NCBI RefSeq assembly: GCF_003966715.1
Contig: NZ_AP018907.1
Coordinates: 980,001-1,044,000 of the forward strand
DNA length: 64,000 nucleotides
Direction: 5' to 3'
Origin: Blastochloris tepida
GTDB taxonomy: Bacteria; Pseudomonadota; Alphaproteobacteria; Rhizobiales; Xanthobacteraceae
The notes under the pieces are model-generated. The model was not told the DNA's origin. It did no database searches and saw only the letters and a list, made by a program, of their open reading frames with translations. Positions 37,993 to 50,682 of this stretch are shown piece after piece (the stretch's first letter is position 1; every line of letters begins with the position of its first letter). A program made the position numbers and the translations under genes.

Positions 37993-38775
37993 ATGGGTGT
38001 TGGTGAGTTCGCGGGCGGGAGCACGCCCGTCATCGCCCTCGACGACGTGGGCTCGACCAATGCCGAGGCGCTGGCGCGGGCCCGGCAGGGCGGGTTCGGG
38101 CCGGTGTGGATCACCGCCGCGCGGCAGACCGCCGGGCGCGGGCGGCGCGGGCGGGCCTGGGCGTCCGAGCCCGGCAATCTCTACGCCAGCATCCTGCTCA
38201 CCGATCCGGCGCCCTCGGAAGCCTGCCCGCAACTGTGCTTCGTCGCCGGGCTGGCGCTGTTCGATGCGGTCGGCGCGGTGTGCCGGCTCGACATGCCGCG
38301 CCTGTCGCTGAAATGGCCCAACGACCTGATGCTCGACGGCGCCAAGTGCGCCGGCATCCTGGTGGAAGGCGAGGTGGCGCCGGCCGGCCATCCGCTGGCG
38401 GTGGTGATCGGCTTCGGCGTCAATTGCGCCCACCATCCGCAGGGTACGTCCTATCCGGCGACCCACCTTTCGGCGGCCGGCTGCAAGGTGACGCCGGCGC
38501 TGCTGCTGTCGGCGCTGGATGCGGCGCTGGCGGTGCGCCTTGCCGAGTGGCGGGGCGGCGACGGCTTCTCGGCGATCCGCGCCAACTGGCTGGCGCGGGC
38601 CGGCACGCTCGGCCAGCCGATCACGGTGCGCACCGGCGCCGAGGTGGTCGACGGCCGCTTCGAGACGCTGGACGGCGACGGCGCGCTGGTGCTGCTACGC
38701 GGCGACGGCACGCGGACGCGAATCGGCACCGGCGAGATTCTGCCGATCGCCGGGATTGAGGAGGCCCGGGCATGA
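37993..38775 (+). CDS. birA: biotin-[acetyl-CoA-carboxylase] ligase
   Basis: Cytoplasmic enzyme of 260 residues that activates biotin with ATP and joins it to the carrier domain of acetyl-CoA carboxylase. The biotin/AMP motif GRGRRGRAWASEPGNLY and LSLKWPNDLMLDGAKCAGILVEGE are complete. The N-terminal DNA-binding domain of E. coli BirA is absent, so it is the enzyme-only type without repressor function. Its stop overlaps the start of rnj (ATGA at 38772). In most Hyphomicrobiales a coaX gene lies between the two; it is missing here. Confidence 0.94.
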   Translation: MGVGEFAGGSTPVIALDDVGSTNAEALARARQGGFGPVWITAARQTAGRGRRGRAWASEPGNLYASILLTDPAPSEACPQLCFVAGLALFDAVGAVCRLDMPRLSLKWPNDLMLDGAKCAGILVEGEVAPAGHPLAVVIGFGVNCAHHPQGTSYPATHLSAAGCKVTPALLLSALDAALAVRLAEWRGGDGFSAIRANWLARAGTLGQPITVRTGAEVVDGRFETLDGDGALVLLRGDGTRTRIGTGEILPIAGIEEARA

Positions 38776-40442
38776 TCAAGGCCGAAGCCGAACTGGTGTT
38801 CGTGCCGCTCGGCGGCGTCGGCGAGATCGGCATGAATTTCGGGCTCTATGGCGTCGGCCAGGGGCGCAAGCGCCAGTGGCTGGCGGTGGACTGCGGCGTC
38901 GGCTTCGCCAACGAGCAGTTGCCCGGCATCGATCTCATGCTGCCCGACATCCGCTTCATCGAGGAAGAGCGCAAGAACCTCCTCGGCATCGTCATCAGCC
39001 ACGGCCACGAGGACCATATCGGCGCGCTGGCCGATCTGTGGCCGCGCCTCAGGGCGCCAGTCTACACCACGCCGTTCACGGCGCAGCTCATCACCGTGCG
39101 CCGCCTGCAGGAGGCGGGGGCGCCGGACATTCCGATCGAGGTCGTGCCGGTCGGCGGCCGCGTCTCGCTCGGGCCGTTCGAGGTGGATTTCGTGCCCGTG
39201 GCGCACTCGATCCCCGAAAGTCACGCGCTGGCGATCAAGACGCCGCTCGGCACTGTGCTGCACACCGGCGACTGGAAGATCGATCCCACGCCGGTGGTCG
39301 GCTCCATCACCGACGAGGCGCGTTTCCGGGCGCTGGGCGATGCCGGCGTGCTGGCGATGGTGGCCGATTCGACCAATTCGGTGCGGGAAGGGCGCTCGGC
39401 CTCCGAGGCCGATGCCGGCGCCAACCTCGCCAAGGTGATCGCCGCGGCGCGGGGGCGGGTGGCGGTCACCACCTTCGCCTCCAACGTGGCGCGCATGGTG
39501 TCGGTGGCGAAGGCCGCCGAGGCGGCGGGACGCGAGGTGGTGCTGGTCGGCCGCGCCATGGAGCGCGTCTCCATGGTGGCGCGCGAACTGGGCTATCTCG
39601 ACGGGGTGCGCCCGTTCCGCTCGGTCGATACCTACGGCTACCTGCCGCGCGACAAGGTGGTGGCGCTGATCACCGGAAGCCAGGGCGAGCCGCGCGCGGC
39701 GCTGGCCCGCATCGCGCTCGACGAGCATCCGGACATCGCGCTGTCGCCCGGTGACACGGTGGTGTTCTCGGCCCGGGCCATCCCCGGCAACGAGATCGGC
39801 ATCGGCCGCATCATCAATGCGCTGATCCGCCAGGGCGTCGAGGTCATCACCGACCGCACCCACATGATCCATGTCTCCGGCCATCCGCGCCGCGGCGAGA
39901 TGGCCGATCTGCTGCGCTGGGTGCGCCCGCAAATCCTGCTGCCGGTGCATGGCGAGGCGCTGCACATGCACGAGCATGCGCTGCTGGCCGAGGAGGTCGG
40001 CGTGCCCGAGGTGGTGCGGTGCGGCAATGGCGACGTGGTGCGGCTGGCGCCGGGGCCGGCCGAGGTGGTCGACGAGGTGCCGGCAGCGCGCCTCTACAAG
40101 GACGGCAAGGTGCTGATCGAGGATGCCTCGCGCACCGTCGCCGACCGCCGCAAGCTGTCCTTCGTCGGCATCGTCGCGGTGGCGCTGGCGCTGACCGACA
40201 AGGGCGAACTCGCCGGCGACGTGCGCATCGAGTCGCTCGGCCTGCCCGAGCGTGCCGCCGATGGCCGCACCTTCGATTCGATCGTCGACGACGCTGTGCT
40301 CGAAACCCTCGAAACCTTGCCGCGCCCGCGCCGGCGCGACCCGCGCGCCGTCGAGGAATCGATCACCCGCGGCGTGCGCGGTACGGTCGCAGAGGCCTGG
40401 GGCAAGAAGCCGATTGTCCGGGTGATGGTCGTCCAGGTATGA
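38772..40442 (+). CDS. rnj: ribonuclease J
   Basis: RNase J of 556 residues, a metallo-beta-lactamase/beta-CASP ribonuclease with 5'-to-3' exonuclease and endonuclease activity in RNA processing. The zinc motif HGHEDHIGAL and the later HTGDWKID are present; the beta-CASP part has VFSARAIPGNE and HVSGHPRRGEM. The length is usual. It is co-translated with birA through a 4-base overlap. The 98 bases after it lead to mce without a clear promoter. Confidence 0.95.
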   Translation: MIKAEAELVFVPLGGVGEIGMNFGLYGVGQGRKRQWLAVDCGVGFANEQLPGIDLMLPDIRFIEEERKNLLGIVISHGHEDHIGALADLWPRLRAPVYTTPFTAQLITVRRLQEAGAPDIPIEVVPVGGRVSLGPFEVDFVPVAHSIPESHALAIKTPLGTVLHTGDWKIDPTPVVGSITDEARFRALGDAGVLAMVADSTNSVREGRSASEADAGANLAKVIAAARGRVAVTTFASNVARMVSVAKAAEAAGREVVLVGRAMERVSMVARELGYLDGVRPFRSVDTYGYLPRDKVVALITGSQGEPRAALARIALDEHPDIALSPGDTVVFSARAIPGNEIGIGRIINALIRQGVEVITDRTHMIHVSGHPRRGEMADLLRWVRPQILLPVHGEALHMHEHALLAEEVGVPEVVRCGNGDVVRLAPGPAEVVDEVPAARLYKDGKVLIEDASRTVADRRKLSFVGIVAVALALTDKGELAGDVRIESLGLPERAADGRTFDSIVDDAVLETLETLPRPRRRDPRAVEESITRGVRGTVAEAWGKKPIVRVMVVQV

Positions 40443-40540
40443 AGGCGTTGATGTGAAAATCTTCGGTCGAAGGTCTTCGTTGACGCATTTTCGCAGACTA
40501 TTCTTCGTATGACGGTCCTTGACCATCGCGGGAGGAATGC

Positions 40541-40945
40541 ATGATCGGCCGGTTGAATCACGTCGCCATCGCGGTCAAGGACATCAAGACCGCGTCCGCC
40601 GTCTATCGCAATACGCTGGGCGCCGAAGTCTCCGACGTGCTGCCGCAGCCCGAGCACGGGGTGAACGTGGTGTTCATCACGCTGCCCAACACCAAGGTGG
40701 AGCTGCTGGAGCCGCTGGGCGAGAACTCGCCGATCGCCAAGTTCCTGGAGAAGAGCCCGGACGGCGGCATCCACCACATCTGCTACGAGGTCGACGACAT
40801 CCTCGCCGCCCGCGACCAGCTGAAGGCGCAAGGCGCCCGCGTGCTGGGCAATGGCGATCCCAAGATCGGCGCCCACGGCAAGCCGGTGCTGTTCCTGCAC
40901 CCCAAGGATTTCCTCGGCACGCTGGTCGAGCTGGAGCAGGCGTGA
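40541..40945 (+). CDS. mce: methylmalonyl-CoA epimerase
   Basis: Enzyme of 134 residues that interconverts R- and S-methylmalonyl-CoA in propionate breakdown. It belongs to the glyoxalase/VOC fold: MIGRLNHVAIAVKD with the metal His, VELLEPLGENSPI with a metal Glu, GIHHICYEVDD with a further His, and FLHPKDFLGTLVELEQ with the last Glu. The start has GGGAGGAA before it. In relatives a DUF1467 gene follows, but not here. Confidence 0.93.
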   Translation: MIGRLNHVAIAVKDIKTASAVYRNTLGAEVSDVLPQPEHGVNVVFITLPNTKVELLEPLGENSPIAKFLEKSPDGGIHHICYEVDDILAARDQLKAQGARVLGNGDPKIGAHGKPVLFLHPKDFLGTLVELEQA

Positions 40946-41067
40946 CCTTCAGGATGCACGCGGACGGAGAGGGAAGGCGGGAGCTGACCTGATCTGCGGA
41001 CCGTGTCGATCCAGGCCGCGCGGGAGCGGGCGCCGGCGGCGGGAAGGAACTGTCGTGGAAAAGACAA

Positions 41068-41090
41068 CGGGCGGGATCTGGTCCCGCCCG
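41068..41090. terminator. hairpin after mce, possible terminator
   Basis: Nine-base perfect stem (CGGGCGGGA with TCCCGCCCG) and a 5-base loop. It is followed by CGACACCG instead of a T-run, so termination may be weak or Rho-dependent. Confidence 0.4.
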
Positions 41091-41243
41091 CGACACCGTC
41101 CTGAGGTGGCCGCCTATCCTGACGGCTTTGCGCCGTGACGACGGAACCTCTTGATGGCGTTCAGGCTTCCTTTCGAAAGCCCGTGCACGTCCGCCGGCAC
41201 CGCCGTGCCCTCGAATTTCCCCCCGAGACCTGGACCCGAACAC

Positions 41244-41265
41244 CACTCCGGTTTCAACCGGAGTG
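41244..41265. repeat. perfect 9-bp hairpin with TTCA loop
   Basis: CACTCCGGT (41244-41252) and ACCGGAGTG (41257-41265) with loop TTCA. It lies 233 bases before proS. Role unknown: possible terminator or RNA structure of the proS leader. Confidence 0.45.
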
Positions 41266-41498
41266 CGGTCCCTCTCGCAAGGCTACCGTACAGACCGCGA
41301 AATTGGGTGTCACCTGCGAATTGCGCGGATCAGGTCCTCCAGCGGAAGGCGGCCGCCTGCCCTGGGCGGATGCGACGCGGCGCGCCGCCGGCATGGAATG
41401 GCGGCAGGGAATGGCGGGCAGGGGCTTGTCTTTTCCCGGTGTTCCGGGTTCTGTCGCGCCTTCCGACCGCGCCGCCGACCGACTCGCGAGTTCCTCCC

Positions 41499-42821
41499 AT
41501 GCGTCTATCCCGCTATTTCCTGCCGATTCTTCGCGAAACCCCGAAGGAAGCGGAGATCGTTTCGCACCGGCTGATGCTGCGCGCCGGCCTGGTGCAGCAG
41601 CAGTCGGCCGGCATCTATGCCTGGCTGCCGCTCGGCCACCGGGTGCTGGAGAAGGTCTGCCGCATCGTGCGCGAGGAGCAGGACCGCGCCGGCGCCATCG
41701 AGCTCAAGATGCCCACCATCCAGTCGGCGGATCTGTGGCGCGAGAGCGGCCGCTACGACGACTACGGCAAGGAGATGCTCCGCATCAAGGACCGGCACGA
41801 GCGCGATATGCTGTTCGGGCCGACCAATGAGGAGATGATCACTGCGATCTTCCGCAGTTATGTGAAGTCGTACAAGTCGCTGCCGCTCAATCTCTACCAC
41901 ATCCAGTGGAAGTTCCGCGACGAGATCCGGCCGCGCTTCGGCACAATGCGCTCGCGCGAATTCCTGATGAAGGACGCCTATTCCTTCGATCTCGATCAGG
42001 CCGGCGCCCGCCATTCCTACAACCGGATGTTCGCGGCCTACCTGCGCACCTTTGCGCGGATGGGGCTGAAGGCGATCCCGATGGTCGCCGACACCGGGCC
42101 GATCGGCGGCAACCTCTCCCACGAATTCATCATCCTCGCCTCGACCGGCGAGAGCGAGGTCTATTGCCATAAGGACTTCCTCGACTTCGAGGTGCCGGGC
42201 GCCGACACCGATTTCGAGGACGTCGCGGCGCTGCAGGGGGTGTTCGACCGTTGGACCTCGCTCTATGCCGCAACCAGCGAGAAGCACGACGAGGCGGCGT
42301 TCGCCGCCGTGCCGGAGGATCGGCGGGTTTCGGCGCGCGGCATCGAGGTCGGCCATATTTTCTACTTCGGAACCAAATATTCGACGCCGATGAACGCGAC
42401 CGTGGCGGGACCGGACGGCGTCGAGCGCCCTGTGCACATGGGCTCCTACGGCATCGGCCCGTCGCGCCTCGTCGCCGCGCTGATCGAGGCCGGTCATGAC
42501 GAGGCCGGCATCATCTGGCCGGAGGCGGTGGCGCCGTTCACGGTGGCGGTGCTCAACCTCAAGGCCGGCGATGCCGCCACCGACGCCGCCTGCGGCCAGC
42601 TCTATGCGGCGCTGAAGGCCAAGGGGGTGGACGTGCTCTATGACGACACCGACGAGCGGCCGGGCGCCAAGTTCGCCAAGGCCGACCTCATCGGCATCCC
42701 CCACCAGATCCTGGTGGGGCCGAAGGGACTGGCCGAGGGCAAGGTGGAGCTGAAGCGCCGCGCCGATGGCGCGCGCGAGCTGGTGAGCCCGTCCGATGCG
42801 CTGGCGCGCTTCGCCGGCTGA
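41499..42821 (+). CDS. proS: proline-tRNA ligase, short alphaproteobacterial type
   Basis: Cytoplasmic class II aminoacyl-tRNA synthetase of 440 residues that charges tRNA-Pro. Class II motifs are seen: [15 protein letters not shown], the motif 2 loop [28 protein letters not shown] and the motif 3 [16 protein letters not shown]. The C-terminal anticodon-binding domain ([19 protein letters not shown]...) is complete. The editing insert of about 180 residues found in E. coli ProS is absent, as in other alphaproteobacteria. The ATG at 41499 gives the family start MRLSRYFLP. Confidence 0.96.
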   Translation: MRLSRYFLPILRETPKEAEIVSHRLMLRAGLVQQQSAGIYAWLPLGHRVLEKVCRIVREEQDRAGAIELKMPTIQSADLWRESGRYDDYGKEMLRIKDRHERDMLFGPTNEEMITAIFRSYVKSYKSLPLNLYHIQWKFRDEIRPRFGTMRSREFLMKDAYSFDLDQAGARHSYNRMFAAYLRTFARMGLKAIPMVADTGPIGGNLSHEFIILASTGESEVYCHKDFLDFEVPGADTDFEDVAALQGVFDRWTSLYAATSEKHDEAAFAAVPEDRRVSARGIEVGHIFYFGTKYSTPMNATVAGPDGVERPVHMGSYGIGPSRLVAALIEAGHDEAGIIWPEAVAPFTVAVLNLKAGDAATDAACGQLYAALKAKGVDVLYDDTDERPGAKFAKADLIGIPHQILVGPKGLAEGKVELKRRADGARELVSPSDALARFAG

Positions 42822-42830
42822 ACGCGGGCT

Positions 42831-42932
42831 GGAGCATTTTCCGCAAAAGTGGGAACCGGTTTTGCGTCAGAAAATGCGAGATCTCGATAACCTGGAGCAC
42901 CCGATCTGAAGCGGTCAGATCAGGTGCTCTAG
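42831..42932. repeat. dispersed double-palindrome repeat
   Basis: Two palindromes side by side. The first: GCATTTT (42834-42840) and CGCAAAA (42842-42848) pair with TTTTGCG (42860-42866) and AAAATGC (42871-42877), around GGGAACCGG. The second: AGCACC and GATCTGA (42896-42909) pair with TCAGATC and GGTGCT (42915-42928). This is a typical intergenic repeat of Hyphomicrobiales. It fills most of the gap between proS and lolC. Confidence 0.75.
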
Positions 42933-42952
42933 AGGAAGCAGGCAAGAGGGGA

Positions 42953-44260
42953 ATGGAACAGGCCGTGGCCGCGAAGAAGAAGGCGTCGTCCGGCAAGGTT
43001 TCGAACGGAACCCGGCCGTTCGCAGCGTTCGAATGGATGATGGCGGGCCGCTATCTGCGGGCGCGCCGCAAGGAAGGCTTCATCTCGGTCATCGCCGGCT
43101 TCTCCTTCACCGGCATCATGCTCGGCGTCGCCACGCTGATCATCGTGATGGCGGTGATGAACGGCTTCCGCAAGGAGCTGCTCGGCAAGATTCTCGGCAT
43201 CAACGGCCACGTGCTGGTGCAGGCGGTCGACAAGCCGATGACCGACTTTGCCGAGCTGGCCCAGAAGCTGTCGAAGGTGCCGGGCGTCAAGATGGCCGTT
43301 CCTCTGGTCGAGGGGCAGGCGTTGGCCTCCAGCCCCTATGCCGCGGCCGGCGCGCTGGTGCGCGGCATCCGCGAGAGCGACCTCGTGCGCCTGCCCTCGG
43401 TCGGCGGCAACGTCAGGGCCGGCAGCCTCGCCGGCTTCGACAAGGGCGAGGGCATCGCCATCGGCAAGCGGCTGGCCGATCAGCTCGCGGTCGGGCCGGG
43501 CGATCTCGTCACCCTGGTGTCGCCGCGCGGCGCGGTGACGCCGATGGGCACCATGCCCCGGCTGAAATCCTACAAGGTGGCGGCGATCTTCGAAGTCGGC
43601 ATGTCGGAGTACGACCAGATCTTCATCTTCATGCCGCTGCCCGAGGCGCAGGCCTATTTCAACCGCAAGGGCGATGTGAACTTCATCGAGGTCTACACCG
43701 ACAACCCCGATGCCATGCCGCAATTCCGCCGGGCGCTGGATGCGGCGGCCGAGCGGCCGATCTTCATGGTCGACTGGCGCCAGCGCAACGCCACCTTCTT
43801 CGGGGCGCTGCAGGTCGAGCGCAACGTGATGTTCCTGATCCTCACCCTCATCGTGCTGGTGGCGGCGCTCAACATCATCTCCGGCCTCATCATGCTGGTG
43901 AAGGACAAGAGCCACGACATCGCCATTCTGCGCACCATGGGGGCGTCGCAGGGCTCGGTGATGCGCATCTTCCTCATCACCGGCTCGACCATCGGCATCA
44001 TCGGCACGCTCACCGGGCTGTTGGTGGGGCTGGCGGTGAGTCTCAATGTCGAGGAGATCCGGCGCTTCGTCTCCTGGCTCACCAACACCCAGCTGTTCGC
44101 GCCGGAGCTCTATTTCCTGTCCAAGCTGCCGGCCGAGCTCGACGTGCGCGAGACCACGGCGGTGGTGGTGATGTCGCTGACGCTGTCGGTGCTGGCGACG
44201 CTCTATCCGTCCTGGCGGGCCGCCCGGCTCGATCCGGTCGAAGCCCTGCGCTACGAGTGA
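42953..44260 (+). CDS. lolC: lipoprotein-releasing system membrane protein
   Basis: Inner-membrane part of the ABC system that moves lipoproteins out of the inner membrane towards LolA (435 residues). Four spans: one near residue 50 ([20 protein letters not shown]) and three in the last 150 residues, with a large periplasmic domain between. [21 protein letters not shown] is the typical LolC/E loop. One such gene is present here, so a LolF-like homodimer is likely, as in other alphaproteobacteria. lolD follows after one base. Confidence 0.93.
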   Translation: MEQAVAAKKKASSGKVSNGTRPFAAFEWMMAGRYLRARRKEGFISVIAGFSFTGIMLGVATLIIVMAVMNGFRKELLGKILGINGHVLVQAVDKPMTDFAELAQKLSKVPGVKMAVPLVEGQALASSPYAAAGALVRGIRESDLVRLPSVGGNVRAGSLAGFDKGEGIAIGKRLADQLAVGPGDLVTLVSPRGAVTPMGTMPRLKSYKVAAIFEVGMSEYDQIFIFMPLPEAQAYFNRKGDVNFIEVYTDNPDAMPQFRRALDAAAERPIFMVDWRQRNATFFGALQVERNVMFLILTLIVLVAALNIISGLIMLVKDKSHDIAILRTMGASQGSVMRIFLITGSTIGIIGTLTGLLVGLAVSLNVEEIRRFVSWLTNTQLFAPELYFLSKLPAELDVRETTAVVVMSLTLSVLATLYPSWRAARLDPVEALRYE

Positions 44261-44261
44261 G

Positions 44262-44954
44262 ATGATGCGCGAGACCGCTCCCGTTCTTCTCCTCTCCGGC
44301 GTCGAGCGCCGCTACACGCAGGGCGAGGCGACGCTGACCATCCTGGCCGGCGTCGATCTCGAGCTCGCGCCCGGCGAGACGGTGGCGCTGGTCGCTCCCT
44401 CCGGCGCCGGCAAGTCGACGCTGCTGCACATCGCCGGCCTGCTCGAACATCCGGACGGCGGCGAGATCGACATCTGCGGCCGGCCGACCTCGCGCCTGTC
44501 GGACGGCGACCGCACCATGCTGCGCCGCACCCAGATCGGCTTCGTCTACCAGTTCCACCATCTGCTGCCGGAGTTCTCGGCGGTCGAGAACGTCATGCTG
44601 CCGCAGATGATCCGCGGCCTACCGAAGACCGAGGCGCGCCGCCGCTCGGCCGAGCTCCTGTCCTATCTCGGACTGGAGAAGCGGCTCATCCACCGGCCGG
44701 CGGAACTGTCGGGCGGCGAGCAGCAGCGCGTCGCCATCGCCCGCGCCGTGGCCAACGCGCCGCGCCTGCTGCTCGCCGACGAGCCGACCGGCAATCTCGA
44801 CCCCAAGACCTCCGACCACGTGTTCAACGCGCTGGTGCAGCTTGTGCATGCCTCGGGGCTGGCGGCGCTGGTCGCCACCCACAATCTCGACCTCGCCGCC
44901 CGCATGGACCGGCAGGTGACGCTGCGCGACGGCCGCATCGAGCCGCTGGGGTGA
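44262..44954 (+). CDS. lolD: lipoprotein-releasing ABC ATPase
   Basis: ATPase of the Lol lipoprotein export complex (230 residues). Walker A is APSGAGKST, the signature [14 protein letters not shown], Walker [13 protein letters not shown], with the switch His in VATHNLDLA. It starts at 44262 or 44265, right after the lolC stop, and the two form one operon. The length is normal. Confidence 0.95.
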   Translation: MMRETAPVLLLSGVERRYTQGEATLTILAGVDLELAPGETVALVAPSGAGKSTLLHIAGLLEHPDGGEIDICGRPTSRLSDGDRTMLRRTQIGFVYQFHHLLPEFSAVENVMLPQMIRGLPKTEARRRSAELLSYLGLEKRLIHRPAELSGGEQQRVAIARAVANAPRLLLADEPTGNLDPKTSDHVFNALVQLVHASGLAALVATHNLDLAARMDRQVTLRDGRIEPLG

Positions 44955-44987
44955 GAGCGTTCTTGGGGTGAGAGCGCGCACCTTCTT

Positions 44988-45046
44988 CCCTCTCCCACCC
45001 GGGCCGCGCTTGCGCGCGCCTGGGCGCAGGCTTTTGCGGGAGAGGG
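44988..45046. repeat. dispersed inverted repeat (CCCTCTCCC type)
   Basis: A 9-bp perfect inverted repeat with a 41-base, very GC-rich interior that can pair further. This kind of CCCTCTCCC...GGGAGAGGGTG element is widespread between genes in proteobacteria. Confidence 0.6.
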
Positions 45047-45286
45047 TGCCCGAGCGAAGCGAGGGCGGGTGAGGGGCGCCGCGTCCTTGGACCACCGCAG
45101 CATTCAGCAGCCACCCGTCGTCCCCGGCGAGCGCACCTTTGGTGCGCGAGGGAAGGGGACCCATAAGCTGCGGCCGGCGTGGACATACATAACATTGCGG
45201 GCGTTTTTGGCGCCGAGCAGGTCGGGCTCGGCCGTGGTTTCGTTGCGCGCAATTCAAACTGGGGCGCGACTTGCGCGCATCGCGTG

Positions 45287-45315
45287 TTGACGCGAGAACA
45301 AAAATCGAACATGGT
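45287..45315 (+). promoter_or_regulatory. LexA-controlled promoter
   Basis: TTGACG (45287-45292) as -35 box and, 17 bases later, CATGGT (45310-45315) as a poor -10 box. Between them lies a LexA box at 45296-45310: GAAC-N7-GAAC, that is, GTTC-N7-GTTC on the other strand, with the usual A-rich centre (AAAAATC). This is the alphaproteobacterial SOS box, and it is placed where repressor would block the promoter. Confidence 0.75.
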
Positions 45316-45353
45316 TGAGTTCCGGGTTTGTTCCGGTTGCCACGGAGGTCGCC

Positions 45354-45458
45354 ATGATCCGCGCGTTCGTCAACGAAGCCGCTGCCCTTGCCTCGCTCGG
45401 CCTGTTCGCCGCCACCGTGGTGGTGTGGGCGCAACTGCTTGGCGCTGGCGGTTTCTGA
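45354..45458 (+). CDS. 34-residue membrane peptide, candidate SOS division inhibitor
   Basis: A 34-residue peptide (MIRAFVNEAAALASLGLFAA, then TVVVWAQLLGAGGF) with one membrane span. GGAGG lies 7 bases before the ATG, and a LexA box and promoter sit 44 bases upstream. In Caulobacter the SOS-induced SidA is a 29-residue membrane peptide that stops division by binding FtsW, and similar short peptides occur upstream of dnaE in some Hyphomicrobiales. Size, topology and LexA control support the same role, although I cannot show sequence homology. It lies 253 bases upstream of dnaE. Confidence 0.7.
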   Translation: MIRAFVNEAAALASLGLFAATVVVWAQLLGAGGF

Positions 45459-45711
45459 GAAAGGCCGGCCCGGGTGCCGGCGGTCTGCCGCCCGGCCGCT
45501 GAGGGCAGCGCGAGATCCGGCGCGGCAGCGCCTCTCCCGGCGGGGGCTCCCATCGAGGCGGGGGGCATGGCATCGCGGGGCGGCGATCGGGCGGCGGTCC
45601 GTCATCTCTGCTGGCTGCGGCCGGCAGGCTGTGGACGGGCGGCCGGGCCGGGCTCGACAGCGGGGGGCGGGAGTGCGCACTGTGGACCCATCGGCCGCAG
45701 GGAGGGACGGG

Positions 45712-49221
<3,510 letters not shown>

Positions 49222-49309
49222 GGCCGTGGCGAGGCCCGGCCGTGGCGAGGCCGACCCTGCCGCAGGTGCGGCTGGAGCAGGCACCCGCCGGATGTTGGGC
49301 CGGCAAGGG

Positions 49310-49338
49310 TTGCGCCCCGTTCTGTCCGCCACTATAAG
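49310..49338 (+). promoter_or_regulatory. rpsB promoter
   Basis: TTGCGC (49310-49315), a 17-base spacer and TATAAG (49333-49338). Transcription would start near 49345 and leave a leader of about 95 bases before rpsB. Confidence 0.65.
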
Positions 49339-49440
49339 CGCGACCATTCCACACGCGGACTCATGGTCTTTCGAGGCCGTCCGGTGCCTCGATACCTCGG
49401 GGCAACCGTCCGCGGAGGCTCAACCGGAAAAGGAACTGCC

Positions 49441-50439
49441 ATGGCGCTGCCCGACGTCTCGATGCGCACGCTTCTCGAAGCTGGAGCGCACTTCGGCCAT
49501 CAGGCCCACCGCTGGAACCCGAAGATGGCGCCCTACATCTTCGGCACCCGCAACAACATCCACATCATCGACCTCGCCCAGACCGTGCCGCTGGCGCATC
49601 GTGCGCTGCAGGCGATCTCGGACTGCGTGGCCCGCGGCGGGCGCGTGCTGCTCGTCGGCACCAAGCGTCAGGCGGCGGATGCGGTGGCCGAGGCGGCCAA
49701 GCGGTCGGCCCAGTATTATGTCAATTCGCGCTGGCTCGGCGGCACGCTGACCAACTGGAAGACCATCTCCCAGTCCATCCAGCGGCTGAAGAAGCTGGAG
49801 GAGATGCTGTCCGGCGAGACCGGCGGCTTCTACACCAAGAAGGAGCGGCTCACCCTGTCGCGCGAGAAGGAGAAGCTTGAGCGTGCGCTCGGCGGCATCC
49901 GCGACATGGGCGGCACGCCCGACATGCTGTTCGTGATCGACACCAACAAGGAAAACATCGCGATCAAGGAGGCGACCCGCCTCGGCATCCCGGTGGTGGC
50001 GGTGGTCGATACCAATTGCGATCCGGACGGCATCGCCTTCCCGATTCCCGGCAATGACGACGCCGGCCGCGCCATCGCGCTCTATTGCGACCTGATCGTG
50101 CGCGCCGCCATCGACGGCATCTCGCGCGCCCAGGGCGACCTCGGCATCGACATCGGCGAGGCGGAAGCCCCGATCCTCGAAGAGCTGCCGGCGGAAGAGC
50201 CGGCGTCGGGCTTCGAGGCGCTGTCGGGCCCGCGCGGCACCCCGGACGATCTCACGCAGCTTCCCGGCGTGTCCAAGACCATCGAGAAGAAGCTGAACGA
50301 ACTCGGCATCTTCCATCACTGGCAGGTTGCGGCGTTCAATGCGGCCGATGCGGCCCGCGTTGGGGATGCGGTCGGCCTGCCGGGCCGGATCGAGGGCTGG
50401 ATCAACAAGGCCAGGGAACTGTCGGCCGAAGGCGAATGA
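49441..50439 (+). CDS. rpsB: 30S ribosomal protein S2 with C-terminal extension
   Basis: Ribosomal protein S2 (332 residues), needed for joining S1 to the 30S subunit. The core (residues 1-240) is normal, with [19 protein letters not shown] and the coiled-coil insert with [10 protein letters not shown] tail of about 90 residues follows, rich in Glu/Pro, then a helix-hairpin-helix-like domain ([20 protein letters not shown]...[13 protein letters not shown]). Hyphomicrobiales S2 proteins often have this tail; its job is not known. The start fits GGAAAAGGAA before the ATG. Confidence 0.95.
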   Translation: MALPDVSMRTLLEAGAHFGHQAHRWNPKMAPYIFGTRNNIHIIDLAQTVPLAHRALQAISDCVARGGRVLLVGTKRQAADAVAEAAKRSAQYYVNSRWLGGTLTNWKTISQSIQRLKKLEEMLSGETGGFYTKKERLTLSREKEKLERALGGIRDMGGTPDMLFVIDTNKENIAIKEATRLGIPVVAVVDTNCDPDGIAFPIPGNDDAGRAIALYCDLIVRAAIDGISRAQGDLGIDIGEAEAPILEELPAEEPASGFEALSGPRGTPDDLTQLPGVSKTIEKKLNELGIFHHWQVAAFNAADAARVGDAVGLPGRIEGWINKARELSAEGE

Positions 50440-50484
50440 GCCGGTCTTTCCGGCTCGGCGTCCAATGATGCGAGCGGGTAGCCC

Positions 50485-50537
50485 CGTGGTCCGATCCTGA
50501 CATCCGCATCGCGGGTGTCGGGGCGCGTCGGACCACG
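50485..50537. repeat. palindromic intergenic element, copy A (rpsB-tsf)
   Basis: Outer arms CGTGGTCCGA (50485-50494) and TCGGACCACG (50528-50537), a perfect 10-bp match; inner CCTGACA and TGTCGGG nearly pair. Copies B and C lie in the next two gaps with the same order of outer and inner arms. Confidence 0.7.
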
Positions 50538-50607
50538 ACGCGTTGCACGGCTTCCGGCCGATCCCCGTTCGGGAGGCTGGAGGCCGTAATGGATCTGTGG
50601 CTGAAAT

Positions 50608-50637
50608 CAGGTACTTGGTTCCGAGTGCCTGGTTTTT
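50608..50637 (+). terminator. rho-independent terminator after rpsB
   Basis: CAGGTACT pairs with AGTGCCTG (one G-T pair) with an 8-base loop, followed by GTTTTT. It lies 46 bases before tsf and probably acts as an attenuator, lowering EF-Ts expression relative to S2. Confidence 0.65.
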
Positions 50638-50682
50638 GCCATTGGGGCCGCCCGGTTCACCTTTTTCAGGGAGCGAAGGATC

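Larger units (their letters stand above)
40946..41498. other. gene-free gap with two hairpins between mce and proS
   Basis: About 550 bases without a supported gene, where relatives usually have a DUF1467 membrane-protein gene. Two strong hairpins: CGGGCGGGA/TCCCGCCCG with a 5-base loop (41068-41090) and CACTCCGGT/ACCGGAGTG with a TTCA loop (41244-41265). The first is a plausible mce terminator, although no T-run follows. Confidence 0.6.
44955..45353. other. gene-free gap with palindromic repeat, lolD to peptide gene
   Basis: About 400 bases. Arms CCCTCTCCC (44988-44996) and GGGAGAGGG (45038-45046), with the following GTGCCCGAGCGAAGCGAGGG, are a dispersed intergenic repeat. The right part carries the promoter and LexA box of the peptide gene at 45354. 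No gene is supported. Confidence 0.6.
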
